From Microbulbifer sp. GL-2 (GTDB taxonomy: Bacteria > Pseudomonadota > Gammaproteobacteria > Pseudomonadales > Cellvibrionaceae), in contig NZ_AP019807.1 of assembly GCF_007183175.1 (NCBI RefSeq), forward strand, positions 4,026,001 to 4,090,000: DNA of 64,000 nucleotides. The letters are read 5' to 3'. This document shows, in pieces, positions 28,318 through 36,533 of this stretch. The notes beneath the pieces were generated by a model, which saw only the letters and a list, made by a program, of their open reading frames with translations, had not been told where the DNA came from and ran no database searches. Positions within the stretch are counted from its first letter, which is position 1. Every line of letters begins with the position of its first letter. The position numbers were made by a program, and so were the translations under genes.

Positions 28318-28708
28318 GTTAAGTGTACTTAGGCTTTGGCATTAAAAAGGATATGGGCCATTCACTCGGATTTACAGGTTCTTGCCAGCATAAACTTTAT
28401 TCCTAGTTAATTGAGATATTTTTCCTAAAGCGAGACTCCATTACTCAAGTCTACAATTCTCATGTCACCTCTGTTTTATCTGGAAGGCCATATAAGCGGT
28501 AGGAACTCTCTAAGGATGAAATGCTGTAGAGGTGACTCTAGTTCGATACTAATGACTCTGATTTAAGTGCATGCTCCGCCTGAATAGCTGTCCAGCTGAA
28601 ACCTGAATCAATCCATAGCCAGCAACAGAACTAATCCCTTGATTTTTAAGGAATCAATTATGCAGATATTCCCTTCGGTGGTTTCAGGTATCACTCCCTA
28701 TAAGCACT
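28318..28708. promoter_or_regulatory. 391-bp region upstream of the hydrogenase operon
   Basis: No gene is visible. TTGATT (28639-28644) and AATCAA (28652-28657) form an inverted repeat with a 7-base spacer, 52 bp before the first hydrogenase start. The spacer is too long for a normal FNR site (4 bases). I see no sigma-54 GG-N10-GC element. Confidence 0.4.
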
Positions 28709-29827
28709 ATGACTAATCTGCTGACAGCTGCCGATCTGGGTCGCTTGATTCAAGCGATCCGCAATGAGGGTTACCAGTTATATGGTCCGGTACTTGAAGA
28801 CCAGGCCATCGGCTACAGTGCCGTCAATTCGGTTGCGGACCTTCCACAAGGGTGGACCGATGAACAGGAGGGCGGACGTTACCGGGTAAAACACCGGACT
28901 GATAAAGCTTACTTTGGTTATGCTGTTGGACCCCACTCCTGGAAGAAGTACCTGCAATTATCCTCCCGCCCTGTTTGGAAATCCTCCCGTGTAGGACAGG
29001 ATGTTGAAGTCATTGAGCTAAAAGAGGAGGCTCCCAAACTGGCTTTTCTTGGCGTGCGCAGCTGTGAATTACACGCTATTGCTATTCAGGATCGTGTCCT
29101 GATTGAGGGTGATTATCCGAATAATAGTTATCATGACAGGCGGACCAAACTGTTTACTGTGGCAGTTAACTGTACATCAGCCGCTCAGACCTGCTTTTGT
29201 ACCTCGATGAATACTGGCCCCGCAGTAACCCTGGCCAGTGACCTGACCATGACAGAAGTAATTGATGGTGAACAGCATTTCTTCTTGATCGAGAGTGGTT
29301 CCGAGGCTGGATTAAAAATACTGAAGCAGCTACCTCTACGTAACTCATCAGCGGCTGAACGAAGACTCGCCACAGAGGCGGTAGATCGGACTGGTGAACA
29401 AATACGCCAGGGGCCGCGTCACTTCGATAGTTCCGACTTGAAGGAACTACTGTACCGCAACTATGAGAGCCCCAGCTGGGAGCAAGTGGCAGAGCGCTGC
29501 CTGTCCTGCGCCAATTGTACAATGGCCTGCCCAACCTGCTTCTGTTCTACGGTTGAAGATACAACGGATCTCAGTGGCGAACATGCCGAGCGCTGGGAGC
29601 GCTGGGATTCCTGCTTCACCGCGGATTTCAGCCACATTACTGGGGGTTCCGTGCGCGCCGATACCCGCTCCCGCTACCGCCAGTGGATGACGCATAAATT
29701 GGCAACCTGGCACGACCAGTTTGGCAGCTCTGGTTGTGTGGGCTGTGGCCGTTGTATCACCTGGTGCCCTGTGGGCATCGACCTCACCGAGGAAGTTCGC
29801 ACTATTCGCAACCTGGAGCAGCCGTGA
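28709..29827 (+). CDS. Group 3b [NiFe]-hydrogenase, beta subunit (4Fe-4S protein, HydB/HyhB-like)
   Basis: This 372-residue electron-transfer subunit lies between the hydrogenase and diaphorase parts of the cytosolic NADP-linked enzyme (sulfhydrogenase I/II of Pyrococcus; group 3b). Two C-terminal ferredoxin-type motifs bind [4Fe-4S] clusters: CLSCANCTMACPTCFC (~262-277) and CVGCGRCITWCP (~347-358). Cysteines SCELHAI (~118) and CTSAAQTCFCTS (~160) are also conserved-looking. It is first in the eleven-gene operon. The ribosome-binding site is weak. The next gene starts with a GTGA overlap. Confidence 0.88.
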   Translation: MTNLLTAADLGRLIQAIRNEGYQLYGPVLEDQAIGYSAVNSVADLPQGWTDEQEGGRYRVKHRTDKAYFGYAVGPHSWKKYLQLSSRPVWKSSRVGQDVEVIELKEEAPKLAFLGVRSCELHAIAIQDRVLIEGDYPNNSYHDRRTKLFTVAVNCTSAAQTCFCTSMNTGPAVTLASDLTMTEVIDGEQHFFLIESGSEAGLKILKQLPLRNSSAAERRLATEAVDRTGEQIRQGPRHFDSSDLKELLYRNYESPSWEQVAERCLSCANCTMACPTCFCSTVEDTTDLSGEHAERWERWDSCFTADFSHITGGSVRADTRSRYRQWMTHKLATWHDQFGSSGCVGCGRCITWCPVGIDLTEEVRTIRNLEQP

Positions 29828-30306
29828 AGACGATCGCCGCATTGTTGCACGAACACCCGTTTTTTCAGGGCTTGCCGGACAGCGACCTTGATTTTCTGGC
29901 GTCCTGCGCGAAGAACTGTGTCTATCACTCTGGTGATTACCTCGCTCGGGAAAATACTCCGGCCAATCATTTCTTCCTCATCCGAGCCGGGCGGGTGGCC
30001 GTCGAAAGCTTTGTGCCAAATCATGGCTCCCTGTGCCTGCTTACACTACATGCCGGTGACATCTTCGGCTGGTCGTGGCTTTTCCCGCCCTATATCTCCG
30101 CCTTTGATGCTAAGGCCCTGGATGAGGTACGCAGTCTGCGCTTGGGCGGTGCCTGCTTGAGGGAGAAGTGCGAGAAGGAACCGAGTCTGGGATTTGAGTT
30201 AATGAAGCGCTTTGCCCGTATCGCTACTGAGCGGTTGCAGTCCGCGCGTATACAGCTGTTGGATATCTATGGTCCCAATCCCTCGCACCTTGGAAAGTCA
30301 CCGTGA
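29824..30306 (+). CDS. Stand-alone cyclic-nucleotide-binding-domain protein in the hydrogenase operon
   Basis: This 160-residue protein consists of one cNMP-binding beta-roll (residues ~8-115: PFFQGLPDSDLDFLASC, then HFFLIRAGRVAVESF and LHAGDIFGWSWLF) plus C-terminal helices (~118-150). It has no helix-turn-helix, so it is not a Crp/Fnr transcription factor. The phosphate-binding segment (GDIFGWSWLFPP) lacks the usual GE-x-x-L...R-x-A, so cyclic nucleotide binding is doubtful. GTG 29824 overlaps the beta-subunit stop (GTGA), and its own stop overlaps the gamma start the same way, so its stoichiometry is coupled to the enzyme. A regulatory or assembly subunit is my inference. Confidence 0.8.
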   Translation: MKTIAALLHEHPFFQGLPDSDLDFLASCAKNCVYHSGDYLARENTPANHFFLIRAGRVAVESFVPNHGSLCLLTLHAGDIFGWSWLFPPYISAFDAKALDEVRSLRLGGACLREKCEKEPSLGFELMKRFARIATERLQSARIQLLDIYGPNPSHLGKSP

Positions 30307-31109
30307 TTCCATCGGTATTTCAGGTGGTACACCGGTACGTGGAATATCCCGGCACATTCACGCTGCATCTGGCAAAGCCCAGACAGAGCACTGAAGGTTT
30401 CCAACCCGGCCAATTCAACATGCTTTATGCATTTGGTACTGGGGAGTCCGCTATTTCTTTTAGTGACCTCGCCAATGATGACGGTACCTTGGTGCATACC
30501 ATCCGCGCCCAGGGCTCTGTGACTCAGGCCCTCGAACGACTGCGCGAAGGCGATAGCCTGGGTATACGCGGCCCTTTTGGTAGAGGCTGGCCCCTGGAAG
30601 TCTCACAGGGGAAAAATCTGTTGATTATTGCCGGTGGTTTAGGACTGGCACCGTTGCGGCCAGTTATTTACCAAGCTCAACGGGATCTGCTCGGCGCCCA
30701 TAAAACCTACCTGTTCTATGGTGCCCGTAGAGTATCAGAGTTGCTCTACCGGACAGAATTGCAGCAGTGGTCGAGGTCTCTTGAAGTGGTGATGTCGGTC
30801 GATTATGGCGATAACAATTGGCCAGGTCATATTGGCGTGATCACTGATCCCCTGCAGGCCACCGGGATTGATGGCGCCAATAGTGTGGCCTTCCTGTGTG
30901 GACCAGAAATAATGATGCGCTTTTGCATTCAGGTACTGCTGCGTAAAGGTGTGCCGGAATCAGCAATCTACCTTTCCATGGAGCGCAACATGAAATGCGC
31001 GACCGGCCTTTGTGGACATTGCCAGTGGGGGCCAAACTTTATCTGTAAGGACGGCCCTGTATTCTGCTATCGGGATATTCGTACATGGTTCCAGATACAC
31101 AGCTTATAG
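30303..31109 (+). CDS. Group 3b [NiFe]-hydrogenase, gamma subunit (FAD/NAD(P)-binding, HydG/HyhG-like)
   Basis: This 268-residue diaphorase subunit is of the ferredoxin-NADP reductase superfamily. It has an FAD-binding barrel (residues ~5-100, QPGQFNMLYAFGTGESAISFS), an NAD(P) domain with IAGGLGLAPLRPVIY (~108-122) and FLCGPEIMM (~198-206), and a C-terminal [2Fe-2S] loop as CATGLCGHC...C (~232-255). It exchanges electrons with NADP(H) and passes them through the beta subunit. The start is GTG within a GTGA overlap. The end overlaps the delta gene by 25 bases. Confidence 0.9.
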   Translation: MIPSVFQVVHRYVEYPGTFTLHLAKPRQSTEGFQPGQFNMLYAFGTGESAISFSDLANDDGTLVHTIRAQGSVTQALERLREGDSLGIRGPFGRGWPLEVSQGKNLLIIAGGLGLAPLRPVIYQAQRDLLGAHKTYLFYGARRVSELLYRTELQQWSRSLEVVMSVDYGDNNWPGHIGVITDPLQATGIDGANSVAFLCGPEIMMRFCIQVLLRKGVPESAIYLSMERNMKCATGLCGHCQWGPNFICKDGPVFCYRDIRTWFQIHSL

Positions 31110-31909
31110 CGGCTGATGTGCACAAGCCCAAACTGGCGGTGTGGAAATTCACCTCCTGTGACGGTTGCCAGCTGAGCCTGCTCGATTGTGAGGATGAGCT
31201 GTTACTCCTGGCCAAGGAAGTGGAGATTGCCTACTTCCTGGAAGCTTCCAGTAAAGTGGAAGAGGGCCCCTACGATATTTCCCTGGTGGAAGGATCAATT
31301 ACTACACCGAACGACGTGCTCAGGATTCAGGAGGTCAGGCGACAGTCCCGTTTTCTGGTTTGTATCGGTGCCTGCGCCACGGCTGGTGGCATCCAGTCAT
31401 TACGCAATTTTGCCGATGTCAGTGAGTTCACTTCAGTAGTGTATGCCGAGCCTGAGTATATCGAAACACTCAAGGACTCTACGCCCATTTCCGCCCATGT
31501 CCCAGTGGACTTTGAACTGCAGGGCTGCCCTATCAATAAGCTTCAGCTACTGGAAGTTATCAGTGCATTCCTGAATCAACGGGCTCCACAGGTTGCTGCG
31601 CACTCTGTTTGTATTGAGTGCAAATTGAAAGGCAATGTATGTGTCTGGGTCGCTCATGGCACCCTCTGCATGGGCCCGGTCACTCATGCCGGTTGCGGTG
31701 CACTTTGCCCGAGTTACAACCGCGGCTGCTATGCATGCTATGGCCCCAAGGAAAACCCAAACAGCGAATCCCTTTGCCATTGGTGGGCGGAAAAGCTTGG
31801 CGCGGACAAAGCCACAATCATTGAAAATCTTCGCAATTACAATGCCTTAGCAAAACATTTTAAAGTAAAAAGTAAGGAGTGGGATCAAGGGCGGAAAGGT
31901 AAGACTTAA
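31085..31909 (+). CDS. Group 3b [NiFe]-hydrogenase, small (delta) subunit
   Basis: This 274-residue subunit carries the Fe-S relay of the hydrogenase module. The proximal cluster ligands begin with TSCDGCQLSLLDCE (~20-33) and continue with CIGACATAGG (~94-103) and LQGCPINK (~148). The C-terminal part has extra cysteines for medial and distal clusters (CIECKLKGNVCVWV and GCGALCPSYNRGCYACYGP). There is no Tat signal, so the enzyme is cytosolic as expected for group 3b. The start ATG 31085 lies inside the gamma gene. Confidence 0.92.
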   Translation: MVPDTQLIAADVHKPKLAVWKFTSCDGCQLSLLDCEDELLLLAKEVEIAYFLEASSKVEEGPYDISLVEGSITTPNDVLRIQEVRRQSRFLVCIGACATAGGIQSLRNFADVSEFTSVVYAEPEYIETLKDSTPISAHVPVDFELQGCPINKLQLLEVISAFLNQRAPQVAAHSVCIECKLKGNVCVWVAHGTLCMGPVTHAGCGALCPSYNRGCYACYGPKENPNSESLCHWWAEKLGADKATIIENLRNYNALAKHFKVKSKEWDQGRKGKT

Positions 31910-31924
31910 AGGACTTTATTAAGA

Positions 31925-33235
31925 ATGGCGGGCAATAGTAAAACCATCAAAGTCGAATATCTTGCGCGTGTTGAGGGCGAGGGTGCGCTTTTTATTCGTT
32001 ATGACGACACCGAGGTCCATGAGGTAAAGCTGAAGATCTTTGAGCCGCCGCGTTTCTTTGAAGCTTTCCTGCGCGGACGCGATTACACCGAGGCGCCGGA
32101 TATCACTGCCCGTATCTGTGGTATCTGTCCCGTGGCTTACCAGATGAGTGCCCTGCACGCGATGGAAAATGCCTTGGATCTGGTCGTCACCCCTGAACTC
32201 AGAACCCTGCGACGGCTGCTCTACTGTGGCGAATGGATAGAGAGTCATATGCTCCATGTCAGCATGCTGCATGCGCCAGACTTTCTTGGCTATCCCAATG
32301 CGGTGGCCATGGCCAAGGATCACCCGGAAGTCGTCCGGCAGGCTTTGGAAATCAAGAAAGCAGGCAATGCCCTGGTGCGCATGCTGGGGGGCAGGGAAGT
32401 TCACCCAATCAATGTGCGGGTTGGTGGTTTTTACCGCGCTCCGAAATCTGAACAAATGGACGGTTTGCGCGACCAGCTCTCTACTGCTCGCGACCTGGCC
32501 GGACAAATATGTCGCTGGGCTGCCAAACTGCCATTCCCCGACAATACACAGGAAATCGAGTACGTATCCCTGGTTAATCCCGACGAATACCCGATGAATG
32601 AGGGGCGTATCCGCTCAAGTCGCGGCTTGGATATTTCAGTGGAAGATTACGAAAAGCACTTTCGTGAAGAGCAGGTACCACACAGTACCGCACTGCATAG
32701 TGTGCTGGTTGAACGGGGTGCCTACCTGGTCGGCCCCCTGGCGCGTTTCAATCTTAATTACCCGCGGCTTTCTCCATTGGTGAGGCAGATCGCAGATGAG
32801 CTGAACTTCAAACCGCCCTGTAACAATCCCTTTAAGAGTATTGTTGTTCGCTGCCTGGAAGTACTTTATGCCTTCGATGAAGCATTGCGCATTATTGATA
32901 ACTACCAGCCACCGGCTCAGCCATATCTCGCCACCGAACCTCAGCGAGCGAGTGGCTGCGCGGCCACTGAAGCCCCTCGTGGCCTGCTATATCACCGCTA
33001 CGAAATCGATCAACGGGGCAAAATCACCCACGCAAAAATTGTTGCGCCCACCTCGCAAAACCAGAAAACAATCGAGCATGACCTGCGCCAGATGCTCCCC
33101 AAATTCATGCATCTGCCCGAGAGCCAGTTGCAAGGTCTATGCGAGCGCGCCATTCGCAACTATGACCCCTGTATTTCCTGCTCAACCCACTTCCTGCAGC
33201 TACATTTGCAACATGACCAACGAGGATGTTCCTGA
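31925..33235 (+). CDS. Group 3b [NiFe]-hydrogenase, large (alpha) catalytic subunit
   Basis: This 436-residue subunit holds the NiFe active site. The L1 motif RICGICP gives Cys65 and Cys68. The L2 motif DPCISCSTH gives Cys416, Cys419 and His422. A 14-residue tail follows the His and should be removed by the protease encoded next, after nickel insertion. Length and sequence (ARVEGEGALFIRY; PPRFFEAFLRGRDYTEAPDITARICGICPVAYQMSALHAMENAL) fit the alpha subunit of sulfhydrogenase-type group 3b enzymes rather than uptake or Hox hydrogenases. Only 15 bp separate it from the small subunit, and its end overlaps the protease gene. Confidence 0.95.
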   Translation: MAGNSKTIKVEYLARVEGEGALFIRYDDTEVHEVKLKIFEPPRFFEAFLRGRDYTEAPDITARICGICPVAYQMSALHAMENALDLVVTPELRTLRRLLYCGEWIESHMLHVSMLHAPDFLGYPNAVAMAKDHPEVVRQALEIKKAGNALVRMLGGREVHPINVRVGGFYRAPKSEQMDGLRDQLSTARDLAGQICRWAAKLPFPDNTQEIEYVSLVNPDEYPMNEGRIRSSRGLDISVEDYEKHFREEQVPHSTALHSVLVERGAYLVGPLARFNLNYPRLSPLVRQIADELNFKPPCNNPFKSIVVRCLEVLYAFDEALRIIDNYQPPAQPYLATEPQRASGCAATEAPRGLLYHRYEIDQRGKITHAKIVAPTSQNQKTIEHDLRQMLPKFMHLPESQLQGLCERAIRNYDPCISCSTHFLQLHLQHDQRGCS

Positions 33236-33716
33236 ACTCTGGCTATTAATTAGCCTGGGAAATCGCTTTCGAAGTGACGATGGAGTGGGGCCTTTTCTGC
33301 TGCATAGGTTAAGGCAATCTCTCGATGGTTCAGCAGAATTTCTCGAAAGTGGCGGGGATATGGTGCGCCTGCTGGGACAATGGAAAGATCGCCGGGTCTG
33401 CCTGCTCGATGCAGTACTCTCAAATGGAAAAAATGTGGGGAATTTAATACGCGCCAATGGGTTATTGGAACCACTGGCCCCCAGTCTGTGTAACACCTCC
33501 TGTCATGGCTTCAACCTGGCAGAGGCTGTAGAGCTGGGCAGAACCCTGCAATCACTACCGCGGCAGCTGGAGATTTTTGCTATCTGTGCAGAGGATTTCA
33601 TCTGCGGGCATCACCTCTCAGCCAAGGTAGAGAAGGCCGCGCTTATTGCGGAACAACAAATCATTGCGCTTGTACAGGCTGACAATGGAGGTCAGCAATG
33701 CACGAACAATCCCTGA
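33213..33716 (+). CDS. Hydrogenase maturation endopeptidase (HyaD/HycI-type)
   Basis: This 167-residue aspartic-type nickel-sensing protease cleaves the C-terminal extension of the large subunit. The N-terminus has the family GNxxxxDDGVG pattern (SLGNRFRSDDGVG, with an Asp/Glu that senses Ni). A second conserved acid is in LLDAVLS (~70), and the CHGFNLAEAVEL stretch is near 100-111. ATG 33213 is inside the alpha gene (23-base overlap). Its end overlaps the HypA-like start by 19 bases. Confidence 0.88.
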   Translation: MTNEDVPELWLLISLGNRFRSDDGVGPFLLHRLRQSLDGSAEFLESGGDMVRLLGQWKDRRVCLLDAVLSNGKNVGNLIRANGLLEPLAPSLCNTSCHGFNLAEAVELGRTLQSLPRQLEIFAICAEDFICGHHLSAKVEKAALIAEQQIIALVQADNGGQQCTNNP

Positions 33717-33970
33717 TCAAAAACCTGATAGAAAAGATCCGCCAGCTTTCTGCCGATGAAGATGGCAAGGTGGTAGGTGTTAAATTGCGTCTTGGGGCGC
33801 TTGCGCATATATCCCCCTCCCACTTGCGAGAGCACTTTGAGCAGGAAATCTTTGGCACTGCGCTGGAAGGCTTACGCTTGGAGATAGAAGTTCTCACAGA
33901 TATTCATCACGCCGAGGCCCAGGATATTGTTCTGGAGAACCTGCAATTCGAGGCCAGGGATGGACAATGA
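33698..33970 (+). CDS. HypA-like nickel chaperone lacking the zinc finger
   Basis: This 90-residue protein begins MHEQSLIKNLIEKI, matching the nickel-binding MHE start and first helix of HypA, then KVVGVKLRLGALAHISPSHLREHFEQEIFGTALEGLRLEIEV, which follows the HypA fold closely. Where HypA normally continues with two CxxC zinc ligands, this sequence goes straight to the final strand (AQDIVLENLQFEA). There is no cysteine in the whole protein, against four in typical 113-120-residue HypA. The start overlaps the protease gene and the end overlaps hypF, so it is a maintained operon member. How it would work without zinc, and with no HypB encoded here, is open. Confidence 0.8.
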   Translation: MHEQSLIKNLIEKIRQLSADEDGKVVGVKLRLGALAHISPSHLREHFEQEIFGTALEGLRLEIEVLTDIHHAEAQDIVLENLQFEARDGQ

Positions 33971-36266
33971 GCGCCAGCAGGTAGAGATTACCGGCCTGGT
34001 GCAGGGGGTGGGGTTTCGCCCTTTTGTCTATCGTCTGGCCAATGAATGCAAACTGGATGGTTGGGTGGCCAACCATAGTGGCGGTGTACGGATAGAGGTA
34101 GAGGGTGATCCCCAGATCATTGCCAAGTTTTTACGAAGGCTAGCGCAGGAAAAGCCGTCTCACAGCCAAATTTTCAGTATCCACACAAAACTGATGCCCA
34201 TGCAGGGGGATGGGGGATTTGAGATTCGTGAAAGTACCGCGAACTCGCAGAAATCGACGCTTATCCTGCCTGATTTAGCGCCATGTGATCATTGTCTGGC
34301 CGAGTTGGCAGACCCCGGCAACCGGCGCCATAACTACCCGTTTATCAACTGCACCCTGTGCGGCCCGCGCTTCAGTATTATCGACACACTCCCCTATGAT
34401 CGGGCCAATACCACGATGTCGGAATTTGCACTTTGCGAAGAATGTCGCAAGGAGTACACAACCCCCTCCGATCGCCGCTTTCATGCCGAGCCCAATGCCT
34501 GCCCGCAGTGTGGCCCAGAACTGCAGTTGACCAGTCGCGAAGGCAACACACTGGCTGTAAATAATGAAGCCCTGGACAGCGCCCTGGCGGCAATATCAAA
34601 AGGGCAGGTTGTTGCACTAAAAGGAGTCGGAGGCTTCCAGTTGCTTGTGGATGCAGCTGATGGCCAAGCCCTGGAGCAGTTGCGTAAGCGCAAACATCGC
34701 CCGCACAAACCTTTCGCGCTTTTGTATTCTTCGCTGGAAGCTGTGCGCAGGGATTGCCAGATCTCGAAGCTCGAGTCCGTCCTCTTGGTATCCCGGGAGA
34801 GGCCGATTGTATTACTGGAGGCAAAAGCCGAAGCAAGACACAGAGTACATAGCCTGGTAGCACCGGATTCCCCGGAATTGGGGGTGATGTTACCGGCATC
34901 TCCCCTGCACCAACTCTTAACCCAGAAATATGGTGCACCACTAGTTGCCACCAGCGGCAACCTCGCTGAGGAACCGATCTGTATCGAGAACAATGAGGCA
35001 TTGGAGCGACTGGGGAAAATTGCCGATTGCTTCCTCATACACAATCGTCAAATTTTGCGTCCCCTCGATGATTCTGTACTTCGAGTCATCGAGAATCGTC
35101 CGCTGATGCTGCGTCGTGCCAGAGGCTTTGCGCCCCTGCCGCTGGTACGTCCACAAATCACACAGGAAAACACTGAGAACAATAGAACTTACCTGGCGCT
35201 GGGTGCGGACCTGAAAAATACCGTCGCCCTGTCTCGGTCCGGCTGGATCTACTCAAGCCAGCACATTGGCGACTTGGGCAATGCTACCAGTGTTGAACGT
35301 TTTGATCAGGCGATTGAGGAGCTAACCAGTTTTCAACAGTGTGAACCACAAACCCTGATTCACGATTTGCACCCCGGCTATACCTCCCACCGTTGGGCAC
35401 AAAAAAAGTCAGCTGCCAAGTTGGGGGTACAGCATCATACCGCACACTTTTTCTCCTGCATGGCTGAGCATAACTACGTTGGTTCAGCACTGGGGATCTG
35501 CTGGGATGGCACGGGTTATGACAGCAGTGGCGTGGTCCGCGGGGGCGAATTTCTTCACTGGAATGGCGCATCTACAGTCAAACGTATCGCCAGCCTGCGC
35601 ACTTTTCCGCTGCCAGGTGGCGAAAAGGCTGTGCGTGAGCCACGCCGCGCTGCAGCGGGGCTCCTCTTTGAAATATCCGGCTTTGTGGCGCTTCAACATG
35701 ATTTACTAAAACGCTGCTTCTCCCGTAGCGAACGCCGCAACCTGGTCACTATGCTCAAGGGAGAAATTAACAGCCCCCAGTGCAGTAGTGCCGGGCGCCT
35801 GTTTGATGCTGTCGCGGCACTGCTCGGGCTCAGCAGCCACATCAGTTATGAAGGCCAGGCGGCAATGGCCATCGAGCACTCCGCCCGTGGTATTCAAAGC
35901 CCGGATGCCTATCCCTTTGATCTTCAGAGGCGCGGTAACCAGTGGCAACTGGATTGGGCGCCGAGCGTCAGTGCCTTGATTTACGATGAAGAAAGATCTC
36001 TGCCACAGCGTGCAGCGGTCTTTCACAATACTCTCGCCCAGATGATCTTATCTGTGGCCATAGAGGTCGGTGAATCGCAAGTTTTCCTGTCTGGTGGTGT
36101 CTTCCAGAACAAGCGCCTGACAGAAACTGTTGCTAAATTGTTGCGCCAGAACAACTTTACGGTGCACTGCCACAGTCTGGTTCCGCCAAACGATGGTGGT
36201 ATAGCACTTGGTCAGGTGTACTACGCCCATTGTATGGCCGCCGCAGGCCAGCCACTGGGAGGTTAG
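33960..36266 (+). CDS. hypF: Carbamoyltransferase HypF
   Basis: This 768-residue protein converts carbamoyl phosphate to the cyanide ligand precursor and transfers carbamoyl to HypE. The domains in order are: acylphosphatase (VQGVGFRPFVYRLA, ~12-25), zinc fingers CxxC...CxxC (CDHC...CTLCGPRF, CEEC...CPQCGP, ~100-190), a YrdC-like domain with KGVGGFQLLVDA (~220), and a Kae1-like carbamoyltransferase domain (HHTAHFFSCMAEH, GICWDGTGYD, LSGGVFQNKRL). ATG 33960 overlaps the HypA-like gene by 11 bases. Complete. Confidence 0.95.
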   Translation: MDNERQQVEITGLVQGVGFRPFVYRLANECKLDGWVANHSGGVRIEVEGDPQIIAKFLRRLAQEKPSHSQIFSIHTKLMPMQGDGGFEIRESTANSQKSTLILPDLAPCDHCLAELADPGNRRHNYPFINCTLCGPRFSIIDTLPYDRANTTMSEFALCEECRKEYTTPSDRRFHAEPNACPQCGPELQLTSREGNTLAVNNEALDSALAAISKGQVVALKGVGGFQLLVDAADGQALEQLRKRKHRPHKPFALLYSSLEAVRRDCQISKLESVLLVSRERPIVLLEAKAEARHRVHSLVAPDSPELGVMLPASPLHQLLTQKYGAPLVATSGNLAEEPICIENNEALERLGKIADCFLIHNRQILRPLDDSVLRVIENRPLMLRRARGFAPLPLVRPQITQENTENNRTYLALGADLKNTVALSRSGWIYSSQHIGDLGNATSVERFDQAIEELTSFQQCEPQTLIHDLHPGYTSHRWAQKKSAAKLGVQHHTAHFFSCMAEHNYVGSALGICWDGTGYDSSGVVRGGEFLHWNGASTVKRIASLRTFPLPGGEKAVREPRRAAAGLLFEISGFVALQHDLLKRCFSRSERRNLVTMLKGEINSPQCSSAGRLFDAVAALLGLSSHISYEGQAAMAIEHSARGIQSPDAYPFDLQRRGNQWQLDWAPSVSALIYDEERSLPQRAAVFHNTLAQMILSVAIEVGESQVFLSGGVFQNKRLTETVAKLLRQNNFTVHCHSLVPPNDGGIALGQVYYAHCMAAAGQPLGG

Positions 36267-36272
36267 ATATCC

Positions 36273-36533
36273 ATGTGCCTCGGCGTTCCCGGTCTTATAG
36301 AAGATATAATTGGAAATTCACCGCTGGAACGCACCGGTAAGGTGCGCTTTGGTGGTATCGCTCGAGAAATTAACTTGTCCCTGGTGCCCGATGCCCAAGT
36401 TGGAGATTATGTCATCGTCCATGTCGGTATCGCCATCAGCCAGATTAAGGAAGCTGAGGCCGAGCAGGTGTTTCACTACCTGGAGGCACTGGAAGTTCCG
36501 GAAAACCGGAGGGACGATGAAGTACCTCGATGA
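36273..36533 (+). CDS. hypC: Hydrogenase assembly chaperone HypC
   Basis: This 86-residue chaperone starts with MCLGVPG, whose Cys2 binds the Fe(CN)2CO unit with HypD and hands it to the large-subunit precursor. The HypC/HupF barrel pattern follows (VRFGG-IAREINLSLVPDAQVGDYVIVHVGIAISQIKEAEA). It starts 6 bp after hypF and overlaps hypD by 17 bases. Confidence 0.95.
   Translation: MCLGVPGLIEDIIGNSPLERTGKVRFGGIAREINLSLVPDAQVGDYVIVHVGIAISQIKEAEAEQVFHYLEALEVPENRRDDEVPR

Noticed and set aside
28639..28657. FNR site upstream of the hydrogenase operon (TTGATT...AATCAA)
   Set aside because: The spacer is 7 bases instead of the 2-4 that would keep FNR half-site spacing, so it was kept only as an inverted repeat.
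29734..29823. Upstream start for the cNMP-domain protein
   Set aside because: The extension overlaps the beta-subunit ferredoxin motif in another frame; GTG 29824 in the GTGA overlap is the natural start.
36310..36516. Longer HypD start at 36310
   Set aside because: The extra 69 residues lie out of frame over hypC and have no HypD similarity; ATG 36517 gives the family N-terminus.
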